A stretch of DNA of 62,000 nt, from NCBI GenBank assembly GCA_009760855.2, contig WPIO01000137.1:560001-622000 (forward strand), given 5' to 3'. The DNA comes from Cristatella mucedo (lineage: Eukaryota > Bryozoa > Phylactolaemata > Cristatellidae). The notes beneath the pieces were generated by a model. That model did not search any database, was not told where the DNA came from, and saw only the letters and a list, made by a program, of their open reading frames with translations. Below are positions 11,832-20,898 of the stretch, in pieces; positions within the stretch are counted from its first letter, which is position 1; the number at the start of each line of letters is the position of its first letter. A program made the position numbers and the translations under genes.

Positions 11832-12509
11832 GACTCATTCTAGACTCAATGCTCATTCACTTTGACCGCGGTCTATAAAGGCGAGCACTTTAACCACTGG
11901 GCCAAGCCAGCGCGACGTATATTCTCGCGAGGGGCTTCAGCAGGCTTATATTCTCAAGAGGCGATCGTAGAGCACCAGCCGCTCTGCCCCGCGTCCGCGT
12001 CGAGTCATGCTCGGCTCCTGGGTCCAAACGCCCCGCCCATACTACCAAGGAAAAATTCCATCAGGGCAGGTTTAAGGTACACCAAACCCAAGTCCTTCAT
12101 CGAGCGTCTCATAAAACATCTCATCACAGGCAGAGGCCAACGTGCCGCAGCTGAGCGCCAGCTTGTAGCCAAGCTACGAAATGCTGCAGCTAGCAGTAGG
12201 CCATTACATTAAGCGAGCATTTTACTAACAATGAAAACAAGAATAAGTCTTTCGTATCTTCGCCTTAGAAGAACCAATCTCCATTCAGATGCTTTACAAC
12301 CGGCTACAAGAGAGGGAAAAGCCAAGTGGGTTAAGGACAAGCACATAATCGTGCTTAGGAAAGCGTGCGTGCCGGAAGCGCACTAGAGGCCGGCGCCATT
12401 GGTTAGTAGAACCCCCGGTTAATAACTTGCACTGAACCGTGCACAGGTAAGCACAGTCAAAGCAGACAGCAAAAAGTCAAGTTGGTGAGAGGCTCGAAAA
12501 CTGAGTACT
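11832..12509. other. SINE fragments, otherwise no gene
   Basis: Short minus-strand pieces of SINE family 2 are recognisable near 11,865-11,910 (GGCGAGCACTTTAACCACTG) and 12,268-12,300 (AGAACCAATCTCCATTCAG). The rest holds nothing I can identify. Confidence 0.5.
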
Positions 12510-13850
12510 TCTAGAGCGCCTCTCATCTCGCCTGGGCATCACTGGCACTGCTCTGCAGTGGTTCAGGTCCTATCTCAGTGGGAGACTCCAGAGTGTTGAC
12601 GTGAATGGACAAAGATCATCTGAAGTACCTCTAAAATATGGAGTACCTCAGGGCTCTGTGCTAGGTCCGGTCCTTTTCACCGTTTATACTCTCCCTCTCG
12701 CTGATGTGATTGCCAAGCACAATCTAGGCTTTCACTTCTATGCGGATGACACTCAGTTGTACCTTTGCTTTGATCCCTCCCAGCCTTCGAGCACCTCAAA
12801 TTCTCTCAACTCACTTGCTGCATGCATTGATGACATCCGATCATGGATGGCAGCAAATTTTCTAAAACTAAACGATGATAAAACTAACTTACTAGTTATG
12901 GGCAAACCTAGTGTTATTCAGAAATTGGAAAGGCTGACTTTCAAAATTGGCTCTGCCAGCATATCTCCAGTTGCATCAGCTCGAAATCTAGGTGTCATAT
13001 TCCAAAGCGACCTCTCGTTAGACGACCACATCAGCTCCACAGTCAAATCAGCCTATTTTCAGCTTCATAACATTGCTAAAATTAGGGCTTGTTTAGATAA
13101 GGATACCACGTCCAAGTTGGTCCATGCATTCGTGACATCTCGTCTCGACTTCTGCATTTCACTGCTTACTGGCCTACCAGCATGTGCGATCAGGCGATTG
13201 CAGCTGGTGCAAAACTCTGCAGCTAGGCTTGTCTGTCGTGAGCGTCGCAGTTGCCACATTACTCCACTTCTCGCCGACCTGCACTGGTTACCAGTCAAGC
13301 AACGGATTGACTTCAAGGTTTTGTCGCTCACTTTTAGGTCTCTTCATTCTATGGCTCCAGCCTATCTTTCAGAGATACTACCCCATCAGGCAAAGCATCG
13401 TACCACTCGCTTTTCGGAATCCAACAGTCTAGAAATACCTCGTACAAACCTTAAATCCTTTGGAGACCGTGCATTTAGCTCGTATGCTCCCACAGCCTGG
13501 AACTCCCTCCCGACCTGCATCAGAACATCCCCTGACCTGACCACATTTAAAAGAAACTTAAAAACATACCTATTTAGGACAGCATTTAGTGGGTCCTTGT
13601 GATTCGTCCTCGATGTGCTTATGCGTGCTGACACTGTTCATGCTGCCACTAACCACATTTGCATGCTGACCCAGTGCATGTAACCCCTAACCATGTTATT
13701 CATTTTGTTTGTTTTTCAAGCATGATTTTACTTACTATTCTATTGCGTATCACTTTGCAGCAAATGTAAAGCACCTAGAAAGAGATTAAGTTCTCTGAGG
13801 GCGCTTTATCAAGTGCAATATTATTATTATTATTATTATTATAATTATTA
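12510..13850 (+). mobile_element. L2-type LINE (family B), 5'-truncated, young copy
   Basis: Plus-strand copy with RT C-terminal half, 3' UTR and terminal (ATT)n tail. The 3' end GCGCCTAGAAAGAGATTAAG-type sequence precedes an ATT microsatellite. It is nearly identical over shared parts to the copies at 32.35-33.08 kb (plus) and 59.22-59.89 kb (minus), which suggests recent activity. Confidence 0.92.
12601..13602 (+). pseudogene. L2 LINE ORF2 C-terminal half (333 aa open)
   Basis: Reverse transcriptase fragment with GVPQGSVLGPVLFTVYTLP, catalytic FYADDTQLYL, FLKLNDDKTNLLVMG, HWLPVKQRIDFKVLSL and the C-terminal AWNSLPTCIRTSPDLTTFK. The open frame reaches its natural stop at 13,600-13,602. The endonuclease and N-terminal RT motifs are missing because of 5' truncation, so no active enzyme can be made from this copy. 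The RT is related to, but clearly a different family from, the copy at 0.86-2.8 kb. Confidence 0.9.
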
Positions 13851-13884
13851 TAGCGCTGTCTTTAGCTGAGACTTAAATAAATAA

Positions 13885-14060
13885 ATGCTAGCTGATCAAA
13901 CCGCCTCTTTTTGTATAGCGACAGAAGAGCCTTTATGGCTATCACCACCACTTGCAGTGGCGATAAAGAATCGCCCACTACAGGAATCGAACCCACGACC
14001 TCGGGACCGAGGTCGTGAAAGTAACCGCCTTACCTAGTGTGCCATCGCGGCTCATCAAAC
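13885..14060 (-). mobile_element. tRNA-derived SINE, family 1
   Basis: Minus-strand copy. The reverse complement shows an A-box-like GATGGCACACTAGG and a B-box-like GTGGGTTCGATTCC, then the body with the pyrimidine/AAAAGAGG end. Confidence 0.8.
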
Positions 14061-14063
14061 TTA

Positions 14064-14241
14064 GACGATGCAAGGACACTGCAGGTGGAGACAATTTACA
14101 AAAGCAAGCTCCGGGCGTTTTGGTGCCTACGAACTGAAGACCCGATCACCAAAAGAGAGCATTTCAGTACGAGAATCAGAGATACGACGAGATGCTGAGG
14201 AGTGGTTGGTGCGAGTGCACGTGACTGGTGGAGCAATGAAT
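14064..14241 (-). mobile_element. Degenerate L2-like 3' fragment (target region of the Polinton)
   Basis: TTTGGTGCCTACGAACTGAA and the following CCCGATCACCAAAAG resemble, at low identity, the minus-strand L2 segment encoding the SFGDRAFSSYAP region. Weak; it may be chance. Confidence 0.3.
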
Positions 14242-14247
14242 GAGACC

Positions 14248-14404
14248 ACACGGGCAGGCAGGCCTGTTGTAAGGATAGTAACTTCTTAAACCAATTCCCT
14301 TTTCAATCCTTCTCATGCTCACTATCGTACACATTCGAAGTCTTGAAAATGAAATTGTCTTAAGAATTTACTTTCCTCACAACATTAAAACTTGTGTCTT
14401 ATAT
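14248..14404 (+). repeat. Polinton left terminal inverted repeat
   Basis: Matches the reverse complement of 31316-31459 over about 150 bp. Shared blocks include GTTGTAAGGA, ATTCCCTTTTCAATCCTTCT, ACATTCGAAGTCTTG and AATTGTCTTAAGAATTTACT. About a tenth of aligned positions differ, plus a 5-nt and an approximately 6-nt indel. Confidence 0.93.
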
Positions 14405-14566
14405 TGTTTATCTATATTATAGTAAAAATAATTGTGTTTAAATGATTTATTTATTATATTATGTAAATGCCTTTGTCTTATACTTCTAGAACATTATTTA
14501 GAAGGAAAGGAGAAAAAGCAAGTAGTTGGAAAAACGAGTTAATAATATATTTAAAAAAAACAGCCT

Positions 14567-15106
14567 ATGCATAAAATTGATGTACCTACTAAGTTTAAAG
14601 AATTAAGTTCTTTTGTTACAAAGTATGCTTTTCCAGAATATAATACATGTTTATTTGATAAAATGTATAGAGTTTATAGTTTTGATTATATTTTACAAGA
14701 AGTTGTTTCTAAAGCCGTTTATTGGAGAAAATGTTTAGTTGAAAAGCACATTGAAAAGTGCAAAGGGAAAAGGAGATCTGAAATTAGTAAAATAAAATGG
14801 CCTGAGAAATATAAAAAAAAATTATTAATTAATTCAAAATTACAAAGTGAAGAATATACACATTGTAGACATCATACTAATTATTATTATAATGTTAGTA
14901 CTGATGATTGTTTTTGTGATAAAGATGAACATTCTTGGAAAACAAAGTACGATTATGATAAAGAACTTGAACAATTAGGTTTTCCAAAAATTATAGTAAC
15001 AGATTATGATACTGAAACTGCTGAAAATAGTGATGCTTGTGATTGCATGTTTCCATATTGTCGTCATACTCCTCTTCCTAGACCTGGTACAAGACCTTGG
15101 AAGTAA
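14567..15106 (+). CDS. Orphan Cys/His-rich protein (179 aa), Polinton left end
   Basis: Intact open frame with no recognised family. The N-terminal half is Lys/Tyr-rich and helical. The middle and C-terminal parts hold clustered metal-ligand-type residues: HCRHH, DCFCDKDEH and DACDCMFPYCRHTPLP near the end, which could form zinc sites. It lies just inside the left TIR, where many Polintons carry their integrase, but I see no D,D-35-E pattern or HHCC finger in integrase spacing, so I do not call it one. The upstream sequence lacks the TATAG motif abutting the ATG; an ATATATTTAAA stretch lies about 15 nt upstream. Confidence 0.6.
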   Translation: MHKIDVPTKFKELSSFVTKYAFPEYNTCLFDKMYRVYSFDYILQEVVSKAVYWRKCLVEKHIEKCKGKRRSEISKIKWPEKYKKKLLINSKLQSEEYTHCRHHTNYYYNVSTDDCFCDKDEHSWKTKYDYDKELEQLGFPKIIVTDYDTETAENSDACDCMFPYCRHTPLPRPGTRPWK

Positions 15107-15131
15107 ATTCTAATTAATATAGGAACAAGAC

Positions 15132-15362
15132 ATGTCAGACGTTCGAAGTAAATACGCAAATACCAAGCATAATCAAATACTTTTAGACAACGGTAGAATC
15201 AAAGGTTGCTTAAATAAACTAATAAGAGTTAAATACTGTTTTCAATTTATAGGCATCTTACTATCTCTTGCAATTACTGTAACCAGTACTTACATTCAAA
15301 AGCATGAGGATCTTTCTCACGTAGTCACAGTATTAGGTGCTTTATCAACAATGATGATCTGA
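15132..15362 (+). CDS. Small single-span membrane protein (76 aa), unknown
   Basis: Intact short frame with one clear hydrophobic segment, FQFIGILLSLAITVTSTYI, preceded by a basic stretch, which suggests an inner (cytoplasmic) N-terminus. It starts 26 nt after the 179-aa frame and is preceded by AATATAGGAACAAGAC, a variant of the element's start-site motif. Its 3' end overlaps the convergent capsid-type gene by 46 nt. No family recognised; a small viroporin-like or virion membrane role is only a guess. Confidence 0.5.
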   Translation: MSDVRSKYANTKHNQILLDNGRIKGCLNKLIRVKYCFQFIGILLSLAITVTSTYIQKHEDLSHVVTVLGALSTMMI

Positions 15363-15994
15363 CTTATCCATCGTATTCCTTTATTATCTGGTAATACCAT
15401 TTTATTCCATGCTTTAAAGATACCTGCAAAGTACATTGCTTTTTCTATTGATTCGTATGGTGTTCCACCTACAAGAGCACTATCAAATGTTCCTTGTTGA
15501 TTTGAATTAAAACCTAATCTATCTCCAATTGAATTTGTAACACTAGCATTACCTCCAAGTAGAACAACATAATCACCAACTACTTGCAATAATATTCTAT
15601 CCTCTGTATCAACACTAAATTGTATGCCTGAACTATTTATTTTAGTTGTATCATAAAAGGCACTAAATGTTGATGTTTTTGTTGAACCATTTTGAGAAAC
15701 ATTAGTCTTTGGTCGAGGTTCTGATAATGCTTTATTTAGAGCTGCTGTTATTTTATTTGAATCATAATAAATAGGAGGAATCGTAATATATGCAGTACTT
15801 GTGTCAGTCATTGACCACTTAAACCAAAGTTTATCATTAAAGCCAGTAATAACATTTGATATAACTTTATTCGTATAAGTAAACTCTACTCTACGTAAAC
15901 CAATTTTATTGTAACCTGAATAAGATCCAAGCATAAGAGGTGGAGATAATGTTTTTGATTCTGAACTGCTTGTTCCAGTTAATCTTATCGACAT
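15317..15994 (-). CDS. Penton-like minor capsid protein candidate (225 aa)
   Basis: Intact frame. Beta-rich pattern typical of single jelly-roll minor capsid (penton) proteins of Polinton-like elements: a strand-rich N-terminus, then YITIPPIYYDSNKITAALN (the I-x-IP-x-x-YY followed by an amphipathic helix), then VDTEDRILLQVVGDYVVLLG and GDRLGFNSNQQ. In the family this protein fills capsid vertices and may carry fibres. It is last in a tight minus-strand series (ATPase, coiled-coil gene, capsid-type gene, this gene) with a 9-nt gap upstream, filled by the motif ATATAAGAAA before ATG. Assigned by pattern, not by search. Confidence 0.55.
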   Translation of the reverse strand: MSIRLTGTSSSESKTLSPPLMLGSYSGYNKIGLRRVEFTYTNKVISNVITGFNDKLWFKWSMTDTSTAYITIPPIYYDSNKITAALNKALSEPRPKTNVSQNGSTKTSTFSAFYDTTKINSSGIQFSVDTEDRILLQVVGDYVVLLGGNASVTNSIGDRLGFNSNQQGTFDSALVGGTPYESIEKAMYFAGIFKAWNKMVLPDNKGIRWISQIIIVDKAPNTVTT

Positions 15995-16003
15995 TTTCTT
16001 ATA
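15995..16003 (-). promoter_or_regulatory. Start-proximal motif ATATAAGAAA
   Basis: Sits directly before the ATG of the penton-like gene and directly after the stop of the upstream gene. Confidence 0.55.
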
Positions 16004-16872
16004 TTAAACTTCAATAATTTCTGCAGCAACTGTAATCCTTTGTGAATTAAAATCTATTAAATTTTTATCTTGATCAGTAATAGTTATAGTTACATCTGAG
16101 ATAGAATCAATAGCAACATGATGATTTATATTCAATAGTTTTGGGTTCATAAACCGTTAATTGCCATGGATAAGCATCATAAGGAAAACTACATAATACT
16201 TGTGTTTCAGTTCCATTTATGAAACTTGTTCCACTGGCAACCATATTACAATTTAAAAGTATAAAATCAATATTACTAACAAAAACTTCTTTTTCTGAAT
16301 TAATCTTAATATTAGGTGTACAAACAACAGGTGTAATATCAGGATACATCTAGCAAAGTCAACAGTTGAACGTGTAGTATAAGCATCAGAAGTATATCCT
16401 AGAATAGTAAAAAGAGTATATTTATATGCAAGGAATGGCAAACCAGCAGGTAATTTAATCCATGAGTTAGATGTTGCAGTATCAAGACCTATTTGAAACT
16501 TATCTGTTGTTGCTCCTGATTGAGTAATTGAATTATTAATTGTATCGGCAATTCCAACATTTATATAATCAGTTGTACCACCATATAATCTAGGTCTTAA
16601 TGTTACAGTTTGTTCTGATCCACCAGAAACTCTATAAACATAAGTGTTATTTGCATCTGTTATATTTCTTATATAATTACTTGCAGCGAATTTCTTAAAA
16701 CATATCTTAAAGTTTTTACCTCTTAGTAATATTGGCGTATTAATCTTAGCTCTGATTGGATTACTATTTCAAGTTATATTAAAATATATCCTTCTTTACT
16801 TGCTTGACTAGTTCTCCTAATACTTTCAAGATTTTTTAATATTTCACTAGCAATTTTTACCAAGTCACTCAT
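16004..16872 (-). pseudogene. Capsid-type structural protein (about 289 codons), frameshifted
   Basis: Starts at an ATG overlapping the previous stop (ATGA) and ends TAA at 16004-16006. An N-terminal helix (MSDLVKIASEILKNLES) is followed by a frame with PIRAKINTPILLRGKNF, resembling the PI-x-L-PP-I-x-L entry strand of Polinton structural proteins. Beta-rich segments follow, and the C-terminus has VTITITDQDKNLIDFNSQ, matching the common 'I-x-I-x-D-x-x-G-x-x-(V/I)-D-F' capsid strand. At least three interruptions are visible (near 16,775, 16,350 and 16,125). Much shorter than a normal double jelly-roll major capsid protein, so its exact role is uncertain. Confidence 0.5.
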
Positions 16873-17965
16873 TTCTTTATACTATATAAAAGATTGTTTA
16901 TCTTTGCAATATATTTCCTAGGAGCTTTTCTTGATTTAGCAAGATAATCAACAGCAGCACTGGTTGAACTTATTACACCCCTATTTCCAGTTGCAAGTTC
17001 ACTAAGCCATAGCCATAAATCAAGTTTATCAACTACTTCTTTTTCAGATATCGCAATCAATGGAACTATCTCTATTCCCATACCTGATCTCCACGGACTG
17101 CTAACAAGATAACTATAAACAAATTTCTCTGTTTGACTCCTTGACTTAACTCTTGTTATTTTTCAAGTAAATTTAAAACATCAGAATTAAAAGACTTTTT
17201 ATCTTCTACTCTAATATTTTCTATAGCTTTCATTACAATACTAAATACAGATCCTCTTCTTTTAATTTCATCAAGAATATATTGTTTCTTATCTTTTAGG
17301 AAATCTGAATCAAATTTAACAACTGGCTCTTCAACATCTGTTTCAGTTTGAACAACTGGTTCACTTGGTTCAGTTTGAACAACTGGTTCACTTGGTTCAG
17401 TTTCTTTAATAACTTTTGCTTCTTTAACTCTCTTCCTAATTTTCTTACCAGTTGAAGGACTAACATTAAGATGCTCTGCAATTCCTTTTTGAAGTGTATC
17501 AATTGCTTCTCACACCTCTGGATTAGCAGAATATATCTTGGCTTGATTTGCAATATTTACTGCTTTTTTAGGTTTACCATCTGCAATAGCAGCAAATCCT
17601 TTATTTTACTATATTAGAAATATCTACATGTGCTTTTTGACCTAATAGTTTGTGTACTCCTTCCTGTTGCTTCATTTGAATAGCAAGTGTAGGTCTAATT
17701 TTCTTTAGTTAATCAATAACAATATTACCATAATTATCAGTTGATTTCTCTAAAGCACATTCATTCAATTCATGTTCTACTCTATATCTTGCTTGCATTT
17801 CTGCTTCAATTCTTTGTATCTCTAGAGCATTATCAAGTATACCAGCAACACGTAAACTTTCTAAATTAGTAAGTTAGTAATTAGTTTATTCTCTAAATCT
17901 ATTGCTTCTTGAACACTTCCTCTGTATGGTTTGTTTTTACTTGCGTATATTTTACCATTTATCAT
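16869..17965 (-). pseudogene. Coiled-coil/linker structural protein candidate, broken
   Basis: Start ATG at 17965 preceded by ATATAGGAG. The first frame (MINGKIYASKNKPYRG, then a heptad-like EAIDLENKLITNLL) stops near 17,870. Other frames continue with EIQRIEAEMQARYRVEHEL (helical), a Lys/Arg patch GKKIRKRVKEAK, two copies of EPSEPVVQT encoded by a 27-bp direct repeat near 17,335-17,400, and a C-terminal MGIEIVPLIAISEKEV segment (16869-17081). Several stops and frameshifts separate these. The order suggests an approximately 365-aa virion or core protein; no family recognised. Confidence 0.45.
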
Positions 17966-17977
17966 TTTCTCCTATAT
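17966..17977 (-). promoter_or_regulatory. Start-proximal motif AATATAGGAGAAA
   Basis: Fills the whole 12-nt gap between the ATPase stop and the next ATG on the minus strand. Confidence 0.5.
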
Positions 17978-18646
17978 TCAATCAAAAATAGTTATTAATT
18001 GTTTACCTGTATTATCAACAGACCAAAATCTTCCTTCTGATTCTGTTTTAGTTAGATCAATAACACAATAACTAAATCTATTTCTAGTACTAGAATTAAA
18101 CCATTCTCTAAACTGTCTCTTATCTATATCCCCAACATATGAATCACGAATGTATTCTATCTCAGTATTATTCTGTTTAAAGATTGTAATCATATTTATA
18201 TTGTTTCTTATTTCTTTTTTAGGAATATTAGTAAATCCTTGAGCAAGATAATATATGTTCAATGATTTATGTCTACCTCTAGTAAAATAATCCAAGATTT
18301 TGTATTGATCTTCTGTCATTAAATCCTCTAATACAACAACATTCTTATAATTATTATAAGAATCAACTTCTGGCATATTATCAATTCCATTAACCCAAAC
18401 ATAAGCAGGTTTATCTTTAGTCATTGACATAAGACCACGATATAACTTTTGATATAAACTTGAAGCAATGATTGTACATGTATCATAATTAAGCATAACA
18501 TAAAATATCCAATTCATTACTAACTGTGATTTACCTGTTACACTTGGTCCAAGAACTAATGCTCTAATAGGAACTTTAGGTAATGGTTCTTTATGACCAG
18601 TATCTATTTCCTGTCCAAAATTGAAAGCTCTAACTTGCAAAGACAT
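17978..18646 (-). CDS. FtsK/HerA-type genome packaging ATPase (222 aa)
   Basis: Intact frame. P-loop LVLGPSVTGKSQLV (about residues 30-44) is Walker A; YKNVVVLEDLM (about residues 98-108) is Walker B, followed by a helix and YYLAQGFTNIPKKEIRNN, fitting the sensor-like region after strand 4. These features and the size match the A32-like packaging ATPases of Polintons, virophages and adintoviruses, which drive DNA into preformed capsids. It is divergently paired with the zinc-ribbon/protease gene; only 22 nt separate the two starts. Intact although neighbours are broken. Confidence 0.85.
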   Translation of the reverse strand: MSLQVRAFNFGQEIDTGHKEPLPKVPIRALVLGPSVTGKSQLVMNWIFYVMLNYDTCTIIASSLYQKLYRGLMSMTKDKPAYVWVNGIDNMPEVDSYNNYKNVVVLEDLMTEDQYKILDYFTRGRHKSLNIYYLAQGFTNIPKKEIRNNINMITIFKQNNTEIEYIRDSYVGDIDKRQFREWFNSSTRNRFSYCVIDLTKTESEGRFWSVDNTGKQLITIFD

Positions 18647-18668
18647 TTTTTTCTATATTACAATAGAT
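18647..18668. promoter_or_regulatory. Divergent 22-nt promoter with start-proximal motifs in both directions
   Basis: On the minus strand ATATAGAAAAAA runs into the ATPase ATG; on the plus strand AATAGAT runs into the zinc-ribbon ATG. The spacing leaves almost no 5' untranslated region for either gene. Confidence 0.55.
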
Positions 18669-19518
18669 ATGGAAATTTATTGTTTGAAGTGTAAAAAACA
18701 AACTGATACAATCCATGAAGAGTATGTTGAAGTATATTCAACTAAAGGAACGAGAGGAATGCTTAAAAGGTGTTTGTACTATTTGTGATAGGAAGAAGTC
18801 AAAGTTTGTTAAGTTGAGATCTGTTAAAAGTTCTGGTAGTGGTAGATCACAAATAAGTAGAGGTGCTGGTAGAACGCAAATAAGTAAAAATGGTAGTGGT
18901 AGATCACAAATAAGTAGAGGTGCTGGTGTTGTAAGTGATAACTTAAATAGTTTAATAGAAAAAAAGAGTAGTGAATCACTAAAACCTTTACCAGCTATCT
19001 TTGCATCAATATCAAATAAACTTAGTAAATAATTCTCTGGCAGTGCTAAGAGATATGCTTCAGGTGTTGGTGGTTGTGCAGATAAAGAACAAATACTTGC
19101 AGAGCTTAAAAAACTATTGACAAACTAAAAAGAAAAGTAAAATCATCACCATTAACCGATATAGAAATAAATAATTATATAAAAGAATTAGATATAAAGA
19201 ATTTTAGAGGCGTCTTTGCAAGAGATGAACTAACAAAGCCATTAAATAATGAATGTCTTATTTGGAATACTGGTGATTCCCAAAAAGCAATATATCATTG
19301 GGTAGCACTTAAAAAAGAAGGATCTAAATGTTTTTACTTTTGATTCATTCGGTGCTCCACCTATGACAGAAGCAATAAATTATTTTGGTGTTATACCAAG
19401 CTTTCAGACATTTAAGCTACAAGAATACGATCAAACAGATTGGGGAAGAAGATGCTTAATCCTCTTAAAACTAATGCAAGAATCAGATTTTGGATCGACA
19501 ATAGAATTATTAACTTAA
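18669..19518 (+). pseudogene. Zinc-ribbon (DUF5679-like) plus adenain-like cysteine protease, frameshifted
   Basis: The N-terminus MEIYCLKCKKQTDT with a second pair in GVCTICDRKKSKFV gives a CxxC...CxxC zinc ribbon of the DUF5679 type known from large DNA viruses. A basic Gly/Ser linker follows with repeated GSGRSQISRGAG units. The downstream part matches the adenovirus-type maturation protease: YHWVALKK (catalytic His), the acidic residue in YF-DSFG, and DWGRRCLILL (catalytic Cys). Stops or frameshifts occur near 18,765 (extra A in an A run), 19,032, 19,125 and 19,340 (extra T). No start-site motif is seen between ribbon and protease, so they may have been one polypeptide; two genes remain possible. 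Confidence 0.72.
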
Positions 19519-19540
19519 TTTAAACATTTTCTTTTCCTTG

Positions 19541-19547
19541 TATAGAA
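19541..19547 (+). promoter_or_regulatory. Start-proximal motif GTATAGAA before ATG
   Basis: TATAGAA abuts the ATG of the 141-aa gene, identical to the motif at 23450-23456. Confidence 0.6.
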
Positions 19548-19973
19548 ATGGATAATAAAAAATTCGAAGTACTTGGAAATGCCTTAGTCGTAATTCCAAA
19601 AGGAAAACCAGCTCGTGTTCATATTGAAGAGAAAATTAGTAAAGATTCTAAGCCTTACTTCAATGCATGGATTTATATTACAGATGAAATGAGACCTGTT
19701 CTAGAAGATATTGCTAATAGAGCAATTATGAAGCTTGAATACAGTGGATATGATATGTCTAGTCGTTTAACTATTGGTATAAGAATTGCATTTGGTACTA
19801 AACCAAGTATATTCTTTAATCAAAAGAATAAACAAATGAAATTTGATTGTTCTGCTGAAGTAATTCAAAAGCTTGGCAATGACTTTGCTATTACTGGTCT
19901 TCTTGATGGATCATTTGTAACTAAAGATACTTATAGTTCAGAAGAAAGACTTAATATTAGATTAAAGCTTTAA
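19548..19973 (+). CDS. Orphan 141-aa protein, Polinton
   Basis: Intact frame starting at the ATG marked by the TATAGAA motif. Mixed alpha/beta sequence without signal peptide or membrane span; contains GNALVVIPKGKPARVHIEE near the N-terminus and SRLTIGIRIAFGTKPSIFF in the middle. No family recognised. It follows the protease gene by 29 nt on the same strand and is followed by an approximately 130-nt AT-rich gap before convergent genes. Its freedom from stops beside broken neighbours is notable. Confidence 0.6.
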   Translation: MDNKKFEVLGNALVVIPKGKPARVHIEEKISKDSKPYFNAWIYITDEMRPVLEDIANRAIMKLEYSGYDMSSRLTIGIRIAFGTKPSIFFNQKNKQMKFDCSAEVIQKLGNDFAITGLLDGSFVTKDTYSSEERLNIRLKL

Positions 19974-20104
19974 CAAGTTTAAATTTATGCTGTAGATAAG
20001 AAACAAGATAATTTTAACCCTACTAATTATTAGATATATAAAAAACACAAAAACACATAAACATATAAAACAAAAATAAAAACTTGATTAGTCACTTTGA
20101 TTTT

Positions 20105-20562
20105 TTATATCTTTTTTCTACTTATAGATAACATCTTATCTACGAGATTCTTTGCATAATTCGTTATCTTACTTATACTTGATTGATTACTTACTTTATC
20201 TTTTAAGAAATCCATTGCAAATTGACTGTCTAACATACCACCAATATTAAGGCCCAAACCAAGTTTAGCTTTTGCGGCCATAATAGCTGCCACCGTTTTT
20301 GCGTCTTTTCTAACGTAAGCAGGTTGTCTTGGATCCATCGCAATCCTAGCAGCAGATTCAGCAAGAACAAGGTCTGATAAATTTCGTATTTCTGTTCTTC
20401 TTGGTTCTGGCTCTGACGCGGTCTCAGTATAAGTATGATCATGTATGAGAACCCTAGCATCAAGATCATTAATTCCAACATGACCTTCATCCATTCTTTG
20501 CTCGAATTTCGTGCCTGGCCTGACATAGCTATAGTTTCCTGTATTGTTGAAACTTCCGCCAT
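20105..20562 (-). pseudogene. Orphan about 150-aa protein, frameshifted near the start
   Basis: The motif ATATATAG places the start at 20562, but the frame with good coding character is shifted by one base immediately afterwards (it contains NNTGNYSYVRPGTKFEQR) and runs open to 20105 as 129 aa from an internal Met. It has Ala/Lys-rich helices (RKDAKTVAAIMAAKAKLGLG) and ends basic (SISRKKI). No family recognised; size, Ala/Lys content and position among structural genes allow a core or scaffold role, which is a guess. Confidence 0.5.
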
Positions 20563-20570
20563 CTATATAT
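20563..20570 (-). promoter_or_regulatory. Start-proximal motif ATATATAG before ATG
   Basis: Directly abuts the ATG at 20562, deciding this start over the internal Met at 20494. Confidence 0.5.
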
Positions 20571-20584
20571 TCTGATTTTATTCC

Positions 20585-20845
20585 TTAATGTAATTTTAGA
20601 TGTATTTCACGATTGCCAGTTAATTTTTTTATGAAATCCACAATACCGCTTCCTGTTTTTCTATTTGCTTTTAATTGTTTAAGACTTAAATTCAATTGTA
20701 AGCCAGTACTACCACTTCCATTTTTTTCTATTCTTGCTAGTTGAGTCTTTGTAAGAAAAATTGGAATACTTCCAGATAAGTCAGCGTGTTTAAGTCGGAT
20801 TGAGATAGGTTCTATTGACAGAGTTAATTTAGCTTCATGATACAT
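20585..20845 (-). CDS. Small basic protein (86 aa), Polinton structural/core candidate
   Basis: Start at 20845 chosen because TATATAGAAAT precedes this ATG; a longer upstream extension in the same frame crosses that motif. The sequence contains IPIFLTKTQLARIEK, LQLNLSLKQLKANRKTG and a C-terminal IHLKLH. The layout 'LT-x-x-Q-x-x-(K/R)I-x-K ... L-x-LN-LS-x-x-Q-x-K' recurs, in my recollection, in short basic proteins of Polinton-like elements. Net positive charge fits DNA or capsid-interior binding. It forms a divergent pair with the HNH gene, 53 nt apart. Confidence 0.5.
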   Translation of the reverse strand: MYHEAKLTLSIEPISIRLKHADLSGSIPIFLTKTQLARIEKNGSGSTGLQLNLSLKQLKANRKTGSGIVDFIKKLTGNREIHLKLH

Positions 20846-20856
20846 ATTTCTATATA
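20846..20856 (-). promoter_or_regulatory. Start-proximal motif TATATAGAAAT before ATG
   Basis: One half of a divergent promoter; the other half is at 20890-20898. Confidence 0.6.
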
Positions 20857-20889
20857 ATAATAATAATATTTTAAAGAGATAAAAGACAG

Positions 20890-20898
20890 TATATAGAA
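20890..20898 (+). promoter_or_regulatory. Start-proximal motif TATATAGAA before ATG
   Basis: Abuts the ATG of the HNH-AP2 gene; near-identical to the opposing motif at 20846-20856. Confidence 0.6.

Noticed and set aside
17296-17553. Leu/Gln repeat frame (KLNQVNQLF repeats)
   Set aside because: An alternative frame of the 27-bp repeat whose other frame gives EPSEPVVQT with better coding context.
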